Of a stretch of DNA of 64,000 nucleotides, positions 47,176 to 58,500 are shown piece by piece. This DNA comes from Gallionella sp. Lineage in GTDB: Bacteria > Pseudomonadota > Gammaproteobacteria > Burkholderiales > Gallionellaceae. The notes under the pieces are model-generated. The model was given only the letters and a program-made list of their open reading frames with translations. It did not search any database and had not been told where the DNA came from. Where the stretch lies: the NCBI GenBank assembly GCA_028699065.1, contig JAQVVH010000001.1, forward strand, positions 357,860 to 421,859, read 5' to 3'. A program made the translations under genes and the position numbers. Every line of letters begins with the position of its first letter. Positions within the stretch are counted from its first letter, which is position 1.

Positions 47176-47757
47176 TTAAGCGTAGTTTGCCGCCACGAAA
47201 TCCCAGTCAACCAGGTTGTTGATAAAAGTTTCAACGAATTTCGGACGCAGGTTGCGGTAGTCGATGTAGTAGGCATGTTCCCAAACGTCGACACACAGCA
47301 GGGCCTTGTCGGCGGTCGTCAGCGGGGTGCCGGCGGCGCCCATGTTGACGATATCCACAGAGCCGTCGGCCTTCTTCACCAGCCAGGTCCAGCCGGAGCC
47401 GAAGTTGCCCACGGCGGAAGTCTGAAACGCTTTTTTGAACTCGTCCAGGCTACCCCACTTGGCGTTGATCGCGTCGGCCAGCGCACCACTCGGGACACCA
47501 CCGCCGTTGGGTTTCATGCAATTCCAAAAGAAGGTGTGATTGGAAACTTGTGCCGCGTTGTTGTAAATACCGCCGGAGGCCTTTTTGATAATGTCTTCCA
47601 GGCTGGCATTCTCAAACTCGGTGCCCTTGATCAGGTTATTCAGATTAGTGACATAAGCCTGATGATGTTTGCTGTAGTGATAATCAAAAGTTTCGGCCGA
47701 CATGTGAGGTGCGAGCGCGTCCTTGGCATAAGGCAGTGCGGGCAGTTGGTGTTCCAT
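47176..47757 (-). CDS. sodB: Superoxide dismutase, Fe/Mn family
   Basis: 193 residues from the ATG at 47755-47757, chosen for its ribosome site (AGGAG 8 nt upstream); the upstream frame is spurious. Metal ligands: His in HYSKHHQAYV, His in NHTFFWNC, and DVWEHAYYID. No signal peptide, so cytoplasmic. Residues around GSGWTWLVKK favour iron, but iron or manganese cannot be settled here. It has its own promoter and terminator. Confidence 0.94.
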   Translation of the reverse strand: MEHQLPALPYAKDALAPHMSAETFDYHYSKHHQAYVTNLNNLIKGTEFENASLEDIIKKASGGIYNNAAQVSNHTFFWNCMKPNGGGVPSGALADAINAKWGSLDEFKKAFQTSAVGNFGSGWTWLVKKADGSVDIVNMGAAGTPLTTADKALLCVDVWEHAYYIDYRNLRPKFVETFINNLVDWDFVAANYA

Positions 47758-47791
47758 GAGTTTCTCCTGTGCGTGGTTTGATCGGTGCGGA

Positions 47792-47820
47792 ATTGTAGCC
47801 AATCCACGGCACAGGGACAA
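47792..47820 (-). promoter_or_regulatory. sodB promoter
   Basis: On the minus strand TTGTCC (47815-47820), a 17-nt spacer, and TACAAT (47792-47797). It lies 35 nt before the sodB start codon. Confidence 0.6.
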
Positions 47821-47862
47821 TAGTTGACGGAAATAATCGGGATATGACGTCGCTCATAGAAC

Positions 47863-47891
47863 TTCACAGCACCGGTTTTTTTAGTTAGGAT
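47863..47891 (+). promoter_or_regulatory. Possible trxA promoter
   Basis: TTCACA (47863-47868), a 17-nt spacer, TAGGAT (47886-47891), leaving an 80-nt leader before trxA. Confidence 0.45.
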
Positions 47892-47971
47892 GCCGTTCCA
47901 AGCCGGACGGTCTGCTCCGAGTTTGACCGACCGCTCACCGAACAACCCTCACCAAGCGAGTACTAAAAATC

Positions 47972-48298
47972 ATGAGCGAACACATACATTACGTTTCCGA
48001 TGCCACCTTTGACGCCGAAGTCCTGCAGGCTCCGCTGCCCGTTCTGGTCGACTACTGGGCCGAATGGTGCGGCCCCTGCCGCATGATCGCTCCGATCCTG
48101 GACGAAATCGCGCAGGAATACGCCGGCCGCCTGACAGTCGCAAAGCTGAACGTGGATGAAAACCAGCAAACGCCGCAAAAGTACGGCATTCGGGGCATTC
48201 CAACCCTGATGTTGTTCAAGAACGGCAACATTGAAGCCACCAAGGTGGGCGCATTGTCCAAGTCGCAATTGACTGCTTTCATTGACAGCCACATCTAA
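47972..48298 (+). CDS. trxA: Thioredoxin 1
   Basis: 108-residue cytoplasmic disulfide reductase. Active site WCGPC within [11 protein letters not shown], and the cis-Pro loop GIPTLMLF. It may supply electrons to CysH and perhaps NrdJ in this genome. It stands before rho, an order also found in E. coli. Confidence 0.97.
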   Translation: MSEHIHYVSDATFDAEVLQAPLPVLVDYWAEWCGPCRMIAPILDEIAQEYAGRLTVAKLNVDENQQTPQKYGIRGIPTLMLFKNGNIEATKVGALSKSQLTAFIDSHI

Positions 48299-48379
48299 AC
48301 GGTTTACCTTCCCGCCCGCATCACCTTCTACGCTGTCGTCCCAAGCTAAAATAAAACACGATCACGCTTCAGGTCATGC

Positions 48380-48396
48380 GGGTGGATTCTCCACCC
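48380..48396 (+). other. Hairpin in the trxA-rho gap
   Basis: GGGTGG, loop ATTCT, CCACCC (48380-48396), without a following T run. It lies in the 148-nt leader region before rho. Rho is often self-regulated in its leader, so this may matter, but it could also mark the 3' end of trxA mRNA. Confidence 0.4.
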
Positions 48397-48446
48397 AACT
48401 AACTCACCATCCCTTTTCTTCATAACATCCCCTCTTTAGCATCGTC

Positions 48447-49703
48447 ATGCATTTATCCGACATAAAAACCAAACACGTCACTGAACTCGTGGAAATGGCT
48501 GCGGCCAACCAGATCGAAAACGCCAACCGAATGCGCAAGCAGGACCTGATCTTTGCCCTGCTGAAAAGCCAGGCCAAAAAAGGCGAAAGCATCTACGGCG
48601 ACGGCACGCTGGAAATACTGCCCGATGGCTTCGGCTTTCTGCGCTCGCCCGACACTTCGTACCTGGCCGGCCCGGACGACATTTATGTCAGCCCGAGTCA
48701 GATTCGGCGATTCAATCTGCATACCGGCGATTCGATTGAGGGTGAAATTCGCACCCCCAAGGACGGCGAACGTTATGTCGCACTGGTCAAAGTGGACCGG
48801 GTTAACGGCGAGCCGCCCGAAAACACCAAGAACAAGATCCTGTTTGAAAACCTGACGCCCCTTTTCCCGACCGAGCCGCTCAAACTGGAGCGCGATATCA
48901 GGGCGGAAGAAAATGTCACCGGCCGGATCATCGACATCATCGCGCCGATCGGCAAGGGGCAGCGCGGCCTGCTGGTTGCTTCGCCGAAATCCGGCAAGAC
49001 CGTAATGCTGCAACACATTGCGCACTCGATCGCCTCAAATAATCCGGATGCCGTGCTAATCGTGCTGCTGATCGACGAGCGTCCCGAGGAGGTCACCGAG
49101 ATGAGTCGAACCGTGCGCGGCGAAGTCGTGGCCTCGACCTTCGATGAACCTGCCAGCCGTCACGTGCAGGTTGCCGAGATGGTGTTGGAAAAAGCCAAGC
49201 GTCTGGTCGAGCACAAGAAGGATGTGGTCATCCTGCTCGATTCCATCACCCGTCTGGCACGCGCTTACAACACGGTCGTCCCCTCCTCTGGCAAAGTACT
49301 GACCGGCGGCGTGGATGCCAATGCCCTGCAGCGCCCGAAACGTTTCTTCGGTGCCGCCCGCAATATCGAGGAAGGCGGCTCGCTGACCATCATCGCGACA
49401 GCGCTGGTCGACACCGGTTCGCGCATGGACGATGTGATTTACGAGGAATTCAAGGGCACCGGCAACATGGAAATCCACCTCGACCGCCGCATGGCCGAGA
49501 AGCGCATTTACCCTGCGATCAATGTCAACCGTTCCGGCACCCGCAAGGAAGAACTCCTGATCAAACAGGACATCCTGCAACGCATCTGGGTGCTGCGCAA
49601 ACTGCTTTATCCGATGGACGAGCTGGACGCCATGGAATTTCTGCTGGACAAGATCAAGGCGACAAAAAACAACGCCGACTTCTTTGACTCCATGCGCCGT
49701 TAA
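48447..49703 (+). CDS. rho: Transcription termination factor Rho
   Basis: 418-residue RNA-dependent ATPase. The N-terminal primary RNA-binding domain has the RNP-like GFGFLRS; Walker A is [10 protein letters not shown]; the Q-loop region is [14 protein letters not shown]; and the arginine-finger part [17 protein letters not shown] follows. The length is normal, with no inserted domain. Confidence 0.98.
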   Translation: MHLSDIKTKHVTELVEMAAANQIENANRMRKQDLIFALLKSQAKKGESIYGDGTLEILPDGFGFLRSPDTSYLAGPDDIYVSPSQIRRFNLHTGDSIEGEIRTPKDGERYVALVKVDRVNGEPPENTKNKILFENLTPLFPTEPLKLERDIRAEENVTGRIIDIIAPIGKGQRGLLVASPKSGKTVMLQHIAHSIASNNPDAVLIVLLIDERPEEVTEMSRTVRGEVVASTFDEPASRHVQVAEMVLEKAKRLVEHKKDVVILLDSITRLARAYNTVVPSSGKVLTGGVDANALQRPKRFFGAARNIEEGGSLTIIATALVDTGSRMDDVIYEEFKGTGNMEIHLDRRMAEKRIYPAINVNRSGTRKEELLIKQDILQRIWVLRKLLYPMDELDAMEFLLDKIKATKNNADFFDSMRR

Positions 49704-49711
49704 AAAGGGTT

Positions 49712-49739
49712 TTGACGCGCCCGGATATTTATGTATAAT
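49712..49739 (+). promoter_or_regulatory. rplU promoter
   Basis: TTGACG (49712-49717), a 16-nt spacer and TATAAT (49734-49739), 39 nt before the rplU start. A near-consensus sigma-70 site. Confidence 0.85.
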
Positions 49740-49777
49740 CCGCGCCTTCGCAAAAAACGCAATCAATCGAGGTTGTT

Positions 49778-50089
49778 ATGTACGCAGTAATCAAAACCGG
49801 TGGCAAGCAGTACCGTGTGTCTTCCGGTGAAACTCTAAAAATTGAAACCATTCCCGGCGATGTCGGCGCGTCTGTCGTGCTCGACAAGGTGCTGATGGTT
49901 GCCGATGGCGACAAGCTGTCCGTGGGCAAACCCCTGCTGAACGGCGCTTCCGTGCAAGCCACCATCGTGTCGCATGGCCGTGGTGATAAGGTACGCATCT
50001 TCAAGATGCGTCGCCGCAAGCACTACCGCAAGAGCCAGGGTCATCGTCAAAATTATACCGAGATCCGCATCGACGGCATTTCGGCCTAA
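49778..50089 (+). CDS. rplU: 50S ribosomal protein L21
   Basis: 103 residues, complete. The N-terminus [15 protein letters not shown] and the C-terminal [20 protein letters not shown] segment are standard. First gene of rplU-rpmA-obgE-proB. Confidence 0.98.
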   Translation: MYAVIKTGGKQYRVSSGETLKIETIPGDVGASVVLDKVLMVADGDKLSVGKPLLNGASVQATIVSHGRGDKVRIFKMRRRKHYRKSQGHRQNYTEIRIDGISA

Positions 50090-50108
50090 CCGCTAAAGGA
50101 GCAGCAAC

Positions 50109-50366
50109 ATGGCATCGAAAAAAGGCGGCGGCAGTACCAGTAACGGCCGCGACTCACACTCGAAACGACTCGGCGTCAAAAGCTATGGCGGTGAACTGAT
50201 CAACGCCGGCAGCATCATCGTGCGCCAGCGCGGCACCCAGTTCCATCCGGGCGACAATGTCGGTATCGGTAAGGATCACACCCTGTTTGCAAAGATCACC
50301 GGCAAGGTCGTCTTCGCCACCAAGGGCGCGCTGCAACGCAAAACGGTTTCTGTTGTAGCGGCCTGA
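50109..50366 (+). CDS. rpmA: 50S ribosomal protein L27
   Basis: 85 residues. The N-terminus [21 protein letters not shown] reaches the peptidyl-transferase centre; no Firmicutes-type cleavable extension. Ribosome site AAAGGAG. An intrinsic terminator lies directly after it. Confidence 0.98.
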   Translation: MASKKGGGSTSNGRDSHSKRLGVKSYGGELINAGSIIVRQRGTQFHPGDNVGIGKDHTLFAKITGKVVFATKGALQRKTVSVVAA

Positions 50367-50388
50367 TCCGCAACAGCTGAAATCGCAC

Positions 50389-51498
<1,110 letters not shown>

Positions 51499-51503
51499 GC
51501 CCT

Positions 51504-52622
51504 ATGAAAAGCGCACTAAGCCAATGCAAGCGGATCGTGGTCAAAGTCGGCAGCAGCCTGGTTACCAATCAGGGTGCCGGACTGGACATGGCCGCGCTCA
51601 GCAACTGGGCCGAGCAAATCGCCAAACTTGTGGATGCCGGCCATCAGATCGTTCTGGTTTCGTCAGGCGCCATCGCGGAAGGCATGCAGCGTCTGGGATG
51701 GAAGCAACGTCCCACGGTCCTGCACGATCTGCAGGCCGCCGCCGCCGTGGGACAAATGGGTCTGGTGCAAGCCTACGAAAGCTGTTTTCGCCAACATAGC
51801 CTGCACGCAGCCCAAGTATTGCTAACGCATGCCGACCTCGCGGATCGCGAGCGTTACCTGAATGCCCGCAATACTCTGACCACCCTGCTCTCGCTGCGAG
51901 TCATTCCGATCATCAACGAGAATGACACCGTCGTGACCGATGAAATCAAATTCGGGGACAACGATACGCTGGGCGCACTGGTAGCCACGCTGATCGAAGC
52001 CGATGCCCTTATTATCCTGACCGACCAGCACGGGCTGTATACCGCCGATCCGCGCAGCAATCCCGGCGCCACACTGGTGCGTGAAGCGCGTGCCGGAGAC
52101 ACGGATCTCGAGCGTATGGCGGGCGGCGCGGGGAGTCATATCGGCCGCGGGGGTATGCTGACAAAAATCCTGGCAGCCAAACGCGCCGCACGCGGGGGCT
52201 CACATACCGTCATCGCCTCCGGTCACGAGCCCGACGTTTTGCTCCGACTCATGAATGGCGAAAGCATCGGCACCCTGCTGACGGCAATCACGGCACCGCT
52301 GGTGGCACGCAAACAATGGCTCGCCGGGCATTTGCAGGTCCGGGGCAAGCTGGTACTGGATGAAGGGGCCATTCGCGCACTCCACAGCCACGGCAAAAGT
52401 CTGCTGCCTATCGGTGTGGTGAGTGTTTTTGGTGAATTCGACCGCGGGGAAGTCGTGGCCTGCGTCAGTGAGGATGGGCGGGATATCGCGCGAGGCGTGA
52501 GCAACTACAATGCCGATGAAGCGCGCCGGATTGCCCATCACACGAGTAAGGAAATCGAATCTCTACTGGGTTATGGCGGCGAGCCTGAAATCATTCACCG
52601 CGACAATCTGGTCGTGCTTTAG
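51504..52622 (+). CDS. proB: Glutamate 5-kinase
   Basis: First step of proline synthesis. It has 372 residues: an amino-acid kinase domain ([35 protein letters not shown]) and a C-terminal PUA domain from about residue 280 ([12 protein letters not shown]). Likely proline-inhibited, as in E. coli. It lies 5 nt after obgE. Confidence 0.97.
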   Translation: MKSALSQCKRIVVKVGSSLVTNQGAGLDMAALSNWAEQIAKLVDAGHQIVLVSSGAIAEGMQRLGWKQRPTVLHDLQAAAAVGQMGLVQAYESCFRQHSLHAAQVLLTHADLADRERYLNARNTLTTLLSLRVIPIINENDTVVTDEIKFGDNDTLGALVATLIEADALIILTDQHGLYTADPRSNPGATLVREARAGDTDLERMAGGAGSHIGRGGMLTKILAAKRAARGGSHTVIASGHEPDVLLRLMNGESIGTLLTAITAPLVARKQWLAGHLQVRGKLVLDEGAIRALHSHGKSLLPIGVVSVFGEFDRGEVVACVSEDGRDIARGVSNYNADEARRIAHHTSKEIESLLGYGGEPEIIHRDNLVVL

Positions 52623-52625
52623 GAC

Positions 52626-52700
52626 TTATTTACGCAGCGCCAGCACGACAATCAGCACAATCACCAGCAATAGCGCCAACTCGGTGAATGCCACCCACAT
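52626..52700 (-). CDS. Possible 24-residue membrane peptide
   Basis: A short frame from the ATG at 52698-52700 to TAA gives an acidic residue near the N-terminus, a long hydrophobic run (LALLLVIVLIVVLAL) and a basic end (RK), the make-up of a single-span small membrane protein. It begins 3 nt after the pbpG stop, and GCAGGG lies 9 nt before the ATG, so coupled translation is possible. I recognise no family. Chance occurrence cannot be excluded. Confidence 0.45.
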   Translation of the reverse strand: MWVAFTELALLLVIVLIVVLALRK

Positions 52701-52703
52701 GGG

Positions 52704-53591
52704 TCAACCCTGCCGAGCCAGTTCTCGCCGCACTGCGGCACTCTCCATCCATTTCTTGATCCGGTTGGCATCGCCGATACGGGTGCGCTTCCCCCAGGAA
52801 TCGAGAAGCACAATAATGACTGGGCGCTTGTTGATTTTGGCTTCCATCACAAGACACCGGCCCGCCTCACTGATATAACCGGTCTTGCTAACCCCGATTT
52901 GCCATGAAGCATTTCTGACCAGCGGATTGGTATTATTGAAACGAAGCCCGCGTCCCTTGCGATCTTCCACGGAATAGGAAGCGGAAGTGGTGTATTTGTG
53001 GATGAGATTGTAGTCTCGTGCCGCCGCCACCATTTTGACCAGATCACGCGCCGTAGAAACGTTGTCACTATCGAGCCCGGTAGGATCACGGAAACGGGTG
53101 TTTTTCATTCCGAGATCGATCGCCTTGGCGTTCATGGCCTTGAGCGCCGCCGCCTCTCCGCCGGGGTAAGTGCGCGCCAGCGCCGCAGCAGCACGATTCT
53201 CCGATGCCATGAGGGCCAGTTTAAGCAACTCGCTGCGGGTAAAGCTCATGCCAATGCGCAAACGTGAGCGGGAACCTTTAAGCGTATCAATGTCCGCAAC
53301 GGCAATTTTGATTTGTTCGTCCAGATTCTGCTTCGCGTCCAGCACCACCATTGCGGTCATCAATTTGGTAATTGATGCAATCGGAGCGACTTCGTCGGGC
53401 TTTTTGGTGTACAGCGGACGCTGCGTTCCCTGATCGTAGATCAAGGCAATTGAGGATTGCAGCTTGGGACTGGAATTGACTTTGTGGGCAAGGACCTGTT
53501 TGCCGACAGGCGGTGTTGACGCATGCTGATCCGCCGCTTGGGCCGCAAAACCAAACATGCACAATAGAACCAACCACACCCGTTTTTTCAT
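52704..53591 (-). CDS. pbpG: D-alanyl-D-alanine endopeptidase (PBP7-like)
   Basis: 295 residues from the ATG at 53589-53591, chosen for its ribosome site (GAGAGG) and signal peptide (KKRVWLVLLCMFGFAAQA); the longer frame is not used. It has the three penicillin-binding motifs: SxxK in SITKLMT, SEN in MASENRAAAAL, and KTG in VSKTGYI. It is a periplasmic enzyme cutting peptidoglycan cross-links. Confidence 0.92.
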   Translation of the reverse strand: MKKRVWLVLLCMFGFAAQAADQHASTPPVGKQVLAHKVNSSPKLQSSIALIYDQGTQRPLYTKKPDEVAPIASITKLMTAMVVLDAKQNLDEQIKIAVADIDTLKGSRSRLRIGMSFTRSELLKLALMASENRAAAALARTYPGGEAAALKAMNAKAIDLGMKNTRFRDPTGLDSDNVSTARDLVKMVAAARDYNLIHKYTTSASYSVEDRKGRGLRFNNTNPLVRNASWQIGVSKTGYISEAGRCLVMEAKINKRPVIIVLLDSWGKRTRIGDANRIKKWMESAAVRRELARQG

Positions 53592-53647
53592 GCGCCTCTC
53601 CCCAAAACAGCCAATTCGAGCGAAGAATACCCTAAATTCGATATAAA

Positions 53648-55444
53648 TCAATAGGGCTTTTGCTTTTCCTCTTCCTGTTTCTGAAGATTCCACATCTGCG
53701 CGTAAATTCCCTCCTGCAGCAACAGCTCGCGATGCGTCCCGCGTTCGGCAATCCGACCCTTATCCATAACCAGGATCACATCTGCTTCCGCCACCGTGGA
53801 CAGGCGGTGTGCAATCACCAGCGTGGTGCGATTTTGGGAAATGCTGCGCAACTCGGCCTGAATTGCTTTTTCGGATTTTGAATCCAGTGCCGAAGTGGCT
53901 TCATCGAAGACCAGAATCGCCGGCTGTTTCAGAATTGCCCGCGCAATCGCCACGCGCTGTTTTTCGCCACCCGATAATTTCAGGCCGCGTTCGCCCACCA
54001 TGCTGTCATAGCCCAACGGCAGTGATTCGATGAAGTCGTGAATATGCGCAGCCTGGGCAGCGGCAATCACCTCCTCGTGGCTGGCTTCGGGACGGCCATA
54101 GGCAATGTTGTAATAGATCGTATCGTTAAACAGCACCGTATCCTGCGGGACGATGCCGATCGCGGCGCGCAAACTGCTTTGAGTCACCTGGCGAATATCC
54201 CTGCCATTGATGGTAATCCGCCCCTGCCGGACATCATAAAAACGGAATAACAGACGTGACAGCGTCGACTTGCCCGCACCACTGGAACCGACGACCGCAA
54301 CGGTATGCCCCGCCGGAATTGTGAAATCCACATCGAACAAAATCTGCCGGTCGGAGCCGTAACCAAAACTGACGTGTTCAAATTTCACCTCCGCATTGGC
54401 CGGATTCAGGGTTTCCGCATCGGGTTTGTCGGCGACTTCCTGATGTTCGTGTAACAGCCCGAACATTTTCTCCATATCGGCCAGCGCGTGGCGAATTTCG
54501 CGGTACACAAAACCGAGAAAATGCAGCGGCATGTAAAGCTGAATCATGAACACATTGATCAGCACAAGATCGCCAAGAGTCATTTTGCCGTCAACCACTT
54601 CACTGGCTGCCAGCAGCATCAGCCCGGTCATGCCAATCGCAATAATAAAACTCTGCCCCGCGTTCAGCAGTGCCAGCGACGTGGTATTGCGGACGGCCGC
54701 CACTTCCCAGCGCTGCATATTCTCATCGTAGCGTCGTGACTCGTAGCCTTCATTACCAAAATATTTAACGGTCTCGTAATTGAGCAAACTGTCGATCGCG
54801 CGGCTGTTTGCCTTGGAATCGAGATCATTCATCGAGCGCCGTACCACCATGCGCCATTCGGTGACAAACAAGGTGAACGCAATATAAATAATCAGCGTGA
54901 CAAACGTGATCAACGCAAACCAGATGCTGTATTTATTGAGCAGGATGATCGCCACCAACCCAATCTCAAGCAAGGTTGGCAGAATGTTGAATAGCATAAA
55001 GTTGAGCAAAAACCCAATCCCGCGCGTACCGCGTTCAATGTCACGGGACACGCCGCCGGTCTGGCGATCCAGATGAAAACGCAAACTCAGGTTGTGCAAA
55101 TGCTCGAACACCTGCAGCGCAACCCGACGGATGGCACGCTGGGTCACCTTGGCAAATACCGCGTCTCGCAACTCACCGAACAGCGTGCTGAATAGCCGCA
55201 ATACACCATAGCCCACAATCAGCATCACCGGCACCATCAGTACCGCCTGCTTTGCATCCAGCGCATCGATAATTTCCTTCAGCGCCAGCGGCACACCAAC
55301 ATTGGCGACCTTTGCCAGTACCAGAAAACCCAGCGCAAAAGCCGCCCGCCACTTGAATTCCAACAGGTAGGGCAACAACGAGCGGATCGCCTGCCAATCG
55401 GTACGGTGATTTCCGGGCAGGGAATTTGAAGAGGATGGTCGCAT
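53648..55444 (-). CDS. Atm1/HMT1-type ABC exporter
   Basis: 598-residue half-transporter, six helices then the ATPase. The marker NYETVKYFGNEGYE between helices is typical of the Atm1/ABCB7 group, which exports glutathione-linked sulfur or metal compounds. Walker A is GSSGAGKST, signature LSGGEKQRVA, Walker B ILVFDEATSALD, with H-loop IAHRLST. The likely function is export of glutathione-metal adducts, inferred from the family only. It precedes pbpG by 56 nt. Confidence 0.92.
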   Translation of the reverse strand: MRPSSSNSLPGNHRTDWQAIRSLLPYLLEFKWRAAFALGFLVLAKVANVGVPLALKEIIDALDAKQAVLMVPVMLIVGYGVLRLFSTLFGELRDAVFAKVTQRAIRRVALQVFEHLHNLSLRFHLDRQTGGVSRDIERGTRGIGFLLNFMLFNILPTLLEIGLVAIILLNKYSIWFALITFVTLIIYIAFTLFVTEWRMVVRRSMNDLDSKANSRAIDSLLNYETVKYFGNEGYESRRYDENMQRWEVAAVRNTTSLALLNAGQSFIIAIGMTGLMLLAASEVVDGKMTLGDLVLINVFMIQLYMPLHFLGFVYREIRHALADMEKMFGLLHEHQEVADKPDAETLNPANAEVKFEHVSFGYGSDRQILFDVDFTIPAGHTVAVVGSSGAGKSTLSRLLFRFYDVRQGRITINGRDIRQVTQSSLRAAIGIVPQDTVLFNDTIYYNIAYGRPEASHEEVIAAAQAAHIHDFIESLPLGYDSMVGERGLKLSGGEKQRVAIARAILKQPAILVFDEATSALDSKSEKAIQAELRSISQNRTTLVIAHRLSTVAEADVILVMDKGRIAERGTHRELLLQEGIYAQMWNLQKQEEEKQKPY

Positions 55445-55507
55445 GACTCGGCTAAAAAATTTCCAAGGCGGAATTATACCGGCGACCGTCCCCGTAACGG
55501 CCGGTTT

Positions 55508-56659
55508 TCAGTGCTTCCCGGGGAATCCGGCCAATCCCACTAGGAAACGCACGAAACCGTAGCTGATATGGGCAAGCAGCCGGGTAATCCAGCCGCTGTC
55601 TTTCTTGCCAATCCGTCGCGCATCCCGATCAATCGCCTGCATGAGATTTGTCCGCAACTCGCCGGCAAAAGCGGTATCGCGCACCACCAGATTTGCCTCC
55701 CGTGACAACAGCAGACTGAACGGATCAATGTTGGACGAACCAACGGTCGCCCAGCGACCATCCACGACCGCCACCTTGGCATGCAAAAAACTAGGCTGGT
55801 ATTCGTAAATTTCGATTTCGGCATCCAGCAGATGGTCGTACAGCGCATGCGTCGCATAGTGCTGCAAACGGTATTCGACTTTACCCTGCAGCAGCAAAAT
55901 CACCCGGACACCGCGCTGCCTGGCCTGCTTCAATGTCCGGCGGAATACACGTCCGGGCAGGAAATACGCGTTGGCCAAAATAATTTCGTGCTGTGCACCG
56001 CTCATCGCCTTCAAATAGGCCCGTTCGATATCACGGCGGTGTCGGACGTTGTCTCGCAATACCAAACTCAACTCATCTTCGGCACGACCAACCCGGTCGT
56101 GCCAGCGCCAGCGTCGGCCATGATGGTGCGACAGGGCCCAAGAGACCATCCCCCAGAGCCGCCGCATGGCCGCCTGCACATCACCCGCCAACGTCCCCTC
56201 AATCCGGACCGCGTAATCCAGCCGTGGCACACCGGGCTGCGCCCCCGCAGTTGCGTCGTTGATTATATTGATGCCCCCGATAAAGGCGATTTCCCCGTCA
56301 ATCGAAACCAGTTTTCGATGCAGCCGGCGCAATCGGCTGCGCTTCAGTGTTAGCGGCGAAATCTTGCGCCGAAACCAGAGCACATCGACACCGGCCGCAC
56401 GCAAATCGTCCACCCAGGATTGCGGAAAATGCGCAGAACCAAACCCATCCAGCATGACCCGCACCACCACACCACGCGCGGCGGCCGCGGACAACGCTTG
56501 CCGGAACTGGTGGCCGGTTTCGTCCGTCTCAAAAATGTAGGTTTCCAGATAAACCGAATGCTCTGCCGTACCGATCGAGGCAAGCAACGCAGGAAAGTAT
56601 TCCTCACCGTTTCTCAACAGCCTCAAACGGTTACCGGCAACAAGGTGCTCGATCGTCAT
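55508..56659 (-). CDS. clsB: Cardiolipin synthase B-type phospholipase D protein
   Basis: 383 residues with two HKD motifs: HRKLVSIDGEIAFIGG in the first half and HAKVAVVDGRWATVGSSN in the second, both with His-Lys-Asp intact. No N-terminal helices, like ClsB and unlike ClsA. The preceding phosphatase gene overlaps by ATGA, the same pair as E. coli ybhP-ybhO, which supports ClsB. Confidence 0.92.
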   Translation of the reverse strand: MTIEHLVAGNRLRLLRNGEEYFPALLASIGTAEHSVYLETYIFETDETGHQFRQALSAAAARGVVVRVMLDGFGSAHFPQSWVDDLRAAGVDVLWFRRKISPLTLKRSRLRRLHRKLVSIDGEIAFIGGINIINDATAGAQPGVPRLDYAVRIEGTLAGDVQAAMRRLWGMVSWALSHHHGRRWRWHDRVGRAEDELSLVLRDNVRHRRDIERAYLKAMSGAQHEIILANAYFLPGRVFRRTLKQARQRGVRVILLLQGKVEYRLQHYATHALYDHLLDAEIEIYEYQPSFLHAKVAVVDGRWATVGSSNIDPFSLLLSREANLVVRDTAFAGELRTNLMQAIDRDARRIGKKDSGWITRLLAHISYGFVRFLVGLAGFPGKH

Positions 56660-57396
56660 ATCCGCTTGAGCTGAGCCGTCAATGCTGCATGATCGGAAAG
56701 CTGCTGCCAGGCTGGGCCAAAATGCACATCGCCATGCAGAATATTAAAGCCGCGCACATAGATCCGATCCAGACGCAATAAGGGTAACGCCGATGGAAAA
56801 CTCCGTGCCGGCCGCCCCGCGTGGTGCTGAAAAACATCATGGGTACCCAGTTCCGCGGCCAGCATATGCGTCATGCGGTTGCGCCAATCGTTGAAATCAC
56901 CGGCGATAATCAAACGGGCATCCGCGGGAACCGTGGCGTTTACATAATCGATAAGTGCGCGGGTCTGCTCGCGCCGCCCGCGCGCGAACAGGCCGAAGTG
57001 CGTGCAGATACAATGAATCGGGGAATGGTCCTCGGTGTCGATTTCGCAATGCAACAATCCCCGGCTTTCAAAACGGTGGGCCGACACATCGCAATTGACC
57101 GTATTCAGAATCGGCAACCGGCTCAGGATCGCGTTACCGTGATGGCCCGCCTCGTACACGGCATTTTTGCCGTAGGCACGATGGGGCCAGATTTCGCCGG
57201 CAATAAAATCATGCTGTGAACCCGCGGGATAACCCGCATAACGCGAGGCATGTTGCGCATGCTCGCCCTGCACCTCCTGCAAGAAAACGATATCGGCATT
57301 CAGCTCGCGCAGACGCTCGCGCAATTCATGCAACACCATGCGCCGATTGAACTGGGAAAGTCCCTTGTGAATGTTATAGGTGGCGACCTTTAACAT
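56656..57396 (-). CDS. Endonuclease/exonuclease/phosphatase family protein (YbhP-like)
   Basis: 246 residues. Mg-dependent EEP fold: TYNIHKG at the N-terminus, FLQEVQG (catalytic Glu), the His in CICTHFGLF, GDFNDWR, and the final SDHAALTA. No signal peptide. By its link to clsB, a phospholipid-related phosphodiesterase is likelier than a DNA repair enzyme, but this is not shown. It is 6 nt after nadA. Confidence 0.88.
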   Translation of the reverse strand: MLKVATYNIHKGLSQFNRRMVLHELRERLRELNADIVFLQEVQGEHAQHASRYAGYPAGSQHDFIAGEIWPHRAYGKNAVYEAGHHGNAILSRLPILNTVNCDVSAHRFESRGLLHCEIDTEDHSPIHCICTHFGLFARGRREQTRALIDYVNATVPADARLIIAGDFNDWRNRMTHMLAAELGTHDVFQHHAGRPARSFPSALPLLRLDRIYVRGFNILHGDVHFGPAWQQLSDHAALTAQLKRI

Positions 57397-57402
57397 CGGA
57401 AA

Positions 57403-58500
57403 TCAGGCATTACCGATACCACGGGTCGGCAAGCGGATCTGCCGGGCGAAATCCAGCATGCGCTTAATGGGCTGAACGGCACGCGGAATAATGAGGGGAT
57501 CAACATGAATCTCGTTACGGCCGGTTTCCAGAACGGCGGCCAGATTTTCCAGGCTATTCATCGCCATCCACGGACAATGGCTACAGCTCTTGCAGGTTGC
57601 ACCCGGCCCGGCCGTGGGCGCCTCGATAAACTGCTTATCAGGACACAGCCGTCGCATCTTGTGCAGAATACCGTTATCGGTCGCGACGATGAATGTCTGC
57701 GCGTCCAGCGTTTGTGCGGCGTTGATCAGCTGCGTGGTCGAACCGACCACATCCGCAAGCTTGATCACGGCACGCGGCGACTCGGGATGGACCAGCACGC
57801 GCGCAGCCGGATGCTGCGCCTTGAGGGCCAGCAATTCCTGCGCCTTGTATTCATCATGCACAATGCATGTCCCCTGCCACAGCAGCATGTCGGCGCCGGT
57901 TTGTTCCTGAACATAAGCGCCGAGATGACGATCCGGCGCCCAGAGAATTTTTTGGCCCTGCGCCTTGAGATGCTCGACGACCGGCAGCGCGATCGAGCTG
58001 GTCACCATCCAGTCGGCGCGCGCTTTCACTGCCGCACTGGTGTTGGCATACACCACAACTGTGCGATCCGGATGGGCATCACAGAACGCGGCAAATTCAT
58101 CCGCAGGACAGCCCAGATCAAGTGAGCACTCGGCCGCCAGATCAGGCATCAGCACACGCTTTTCCGGATTCAGAATTTTGGCGGTCTCGCCCATGAAACG
58201 CACACCCGCAACCACGATGGTCTTGGCCGGGTGCTGGTAGCCGAAATTGGCCATATCGAGGGAATCCGACACAATACCGCCCGTGGCTTCCGCCAGATCC
58301 TGCAAGTCCGGATGCACATAGTAATGCGCCACGAGCACCGCATCCTGCGCCTTGAGCAGCGACTTGATATGCGCGATCAACGCCGCCTTGCGCTGCATAT
58401 CCGGCTCTTGCGGCACACGCGCCCAAGCCTGCTGCGTACTGCACGCAGTCTGTGCGGCATTGGGATGTTCATAGGCAACGTGAATCAGTTCATCGGACAT
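57403..58500 (-). CDS. nadA: Quinolinate synthase A
   Basis: Joins iminoaspartate and dihydroxyacetone phosphate to quinolinate for NAD. It has 365 residues. The three Cys for the 4Fe-4S cluster are in [10 protein letters not shown] (first), GTCIVHD (second) and [13 protein letters not shown] (third region). [22 protein letters not shown] is characteristic. The start overlaps nudB by 11 nt. nadB and nadC are not in the window. Confidence 0.95.
   Translation of the reverse strand: MSDELIHVAYEHPNAAQTACSTQQAWARVPQEPDMQRKAALIAHIKSLLKAQDAVLVAHYYVHPDLQDLAEATGGIVSDSLDMANFGYQHPAKTIVVAGVRFMGETAKILNPEKRVLMPDLAAECSLDLGCPADEFAAFCDAHPDRTVVVYANTSAAVKARADWMVTSSIALPVVEHLKAQGQKILWAPDRHLGAYVQEQTGADMLLWQGTCIVHDEYKAQELLALKAQHPAARVLVHPESPRAVIKLADVVGSTTQLINAAQTLDAQTFIVATDNGILHKMRRLCPDKQFIEAPTAGPGATCKSCSHCPWMAMNSLENLAAVLETGRNEIHVDPLIIPRAVQPIKRMLDFARQIRLPTRGIGNA

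Noticed and set aside
48380..48396. Intrinsic terminator after trxA
   Set aside because: The GGGTGG/CCACCC hairpin has no T run, so it is listed only as a hairpin.
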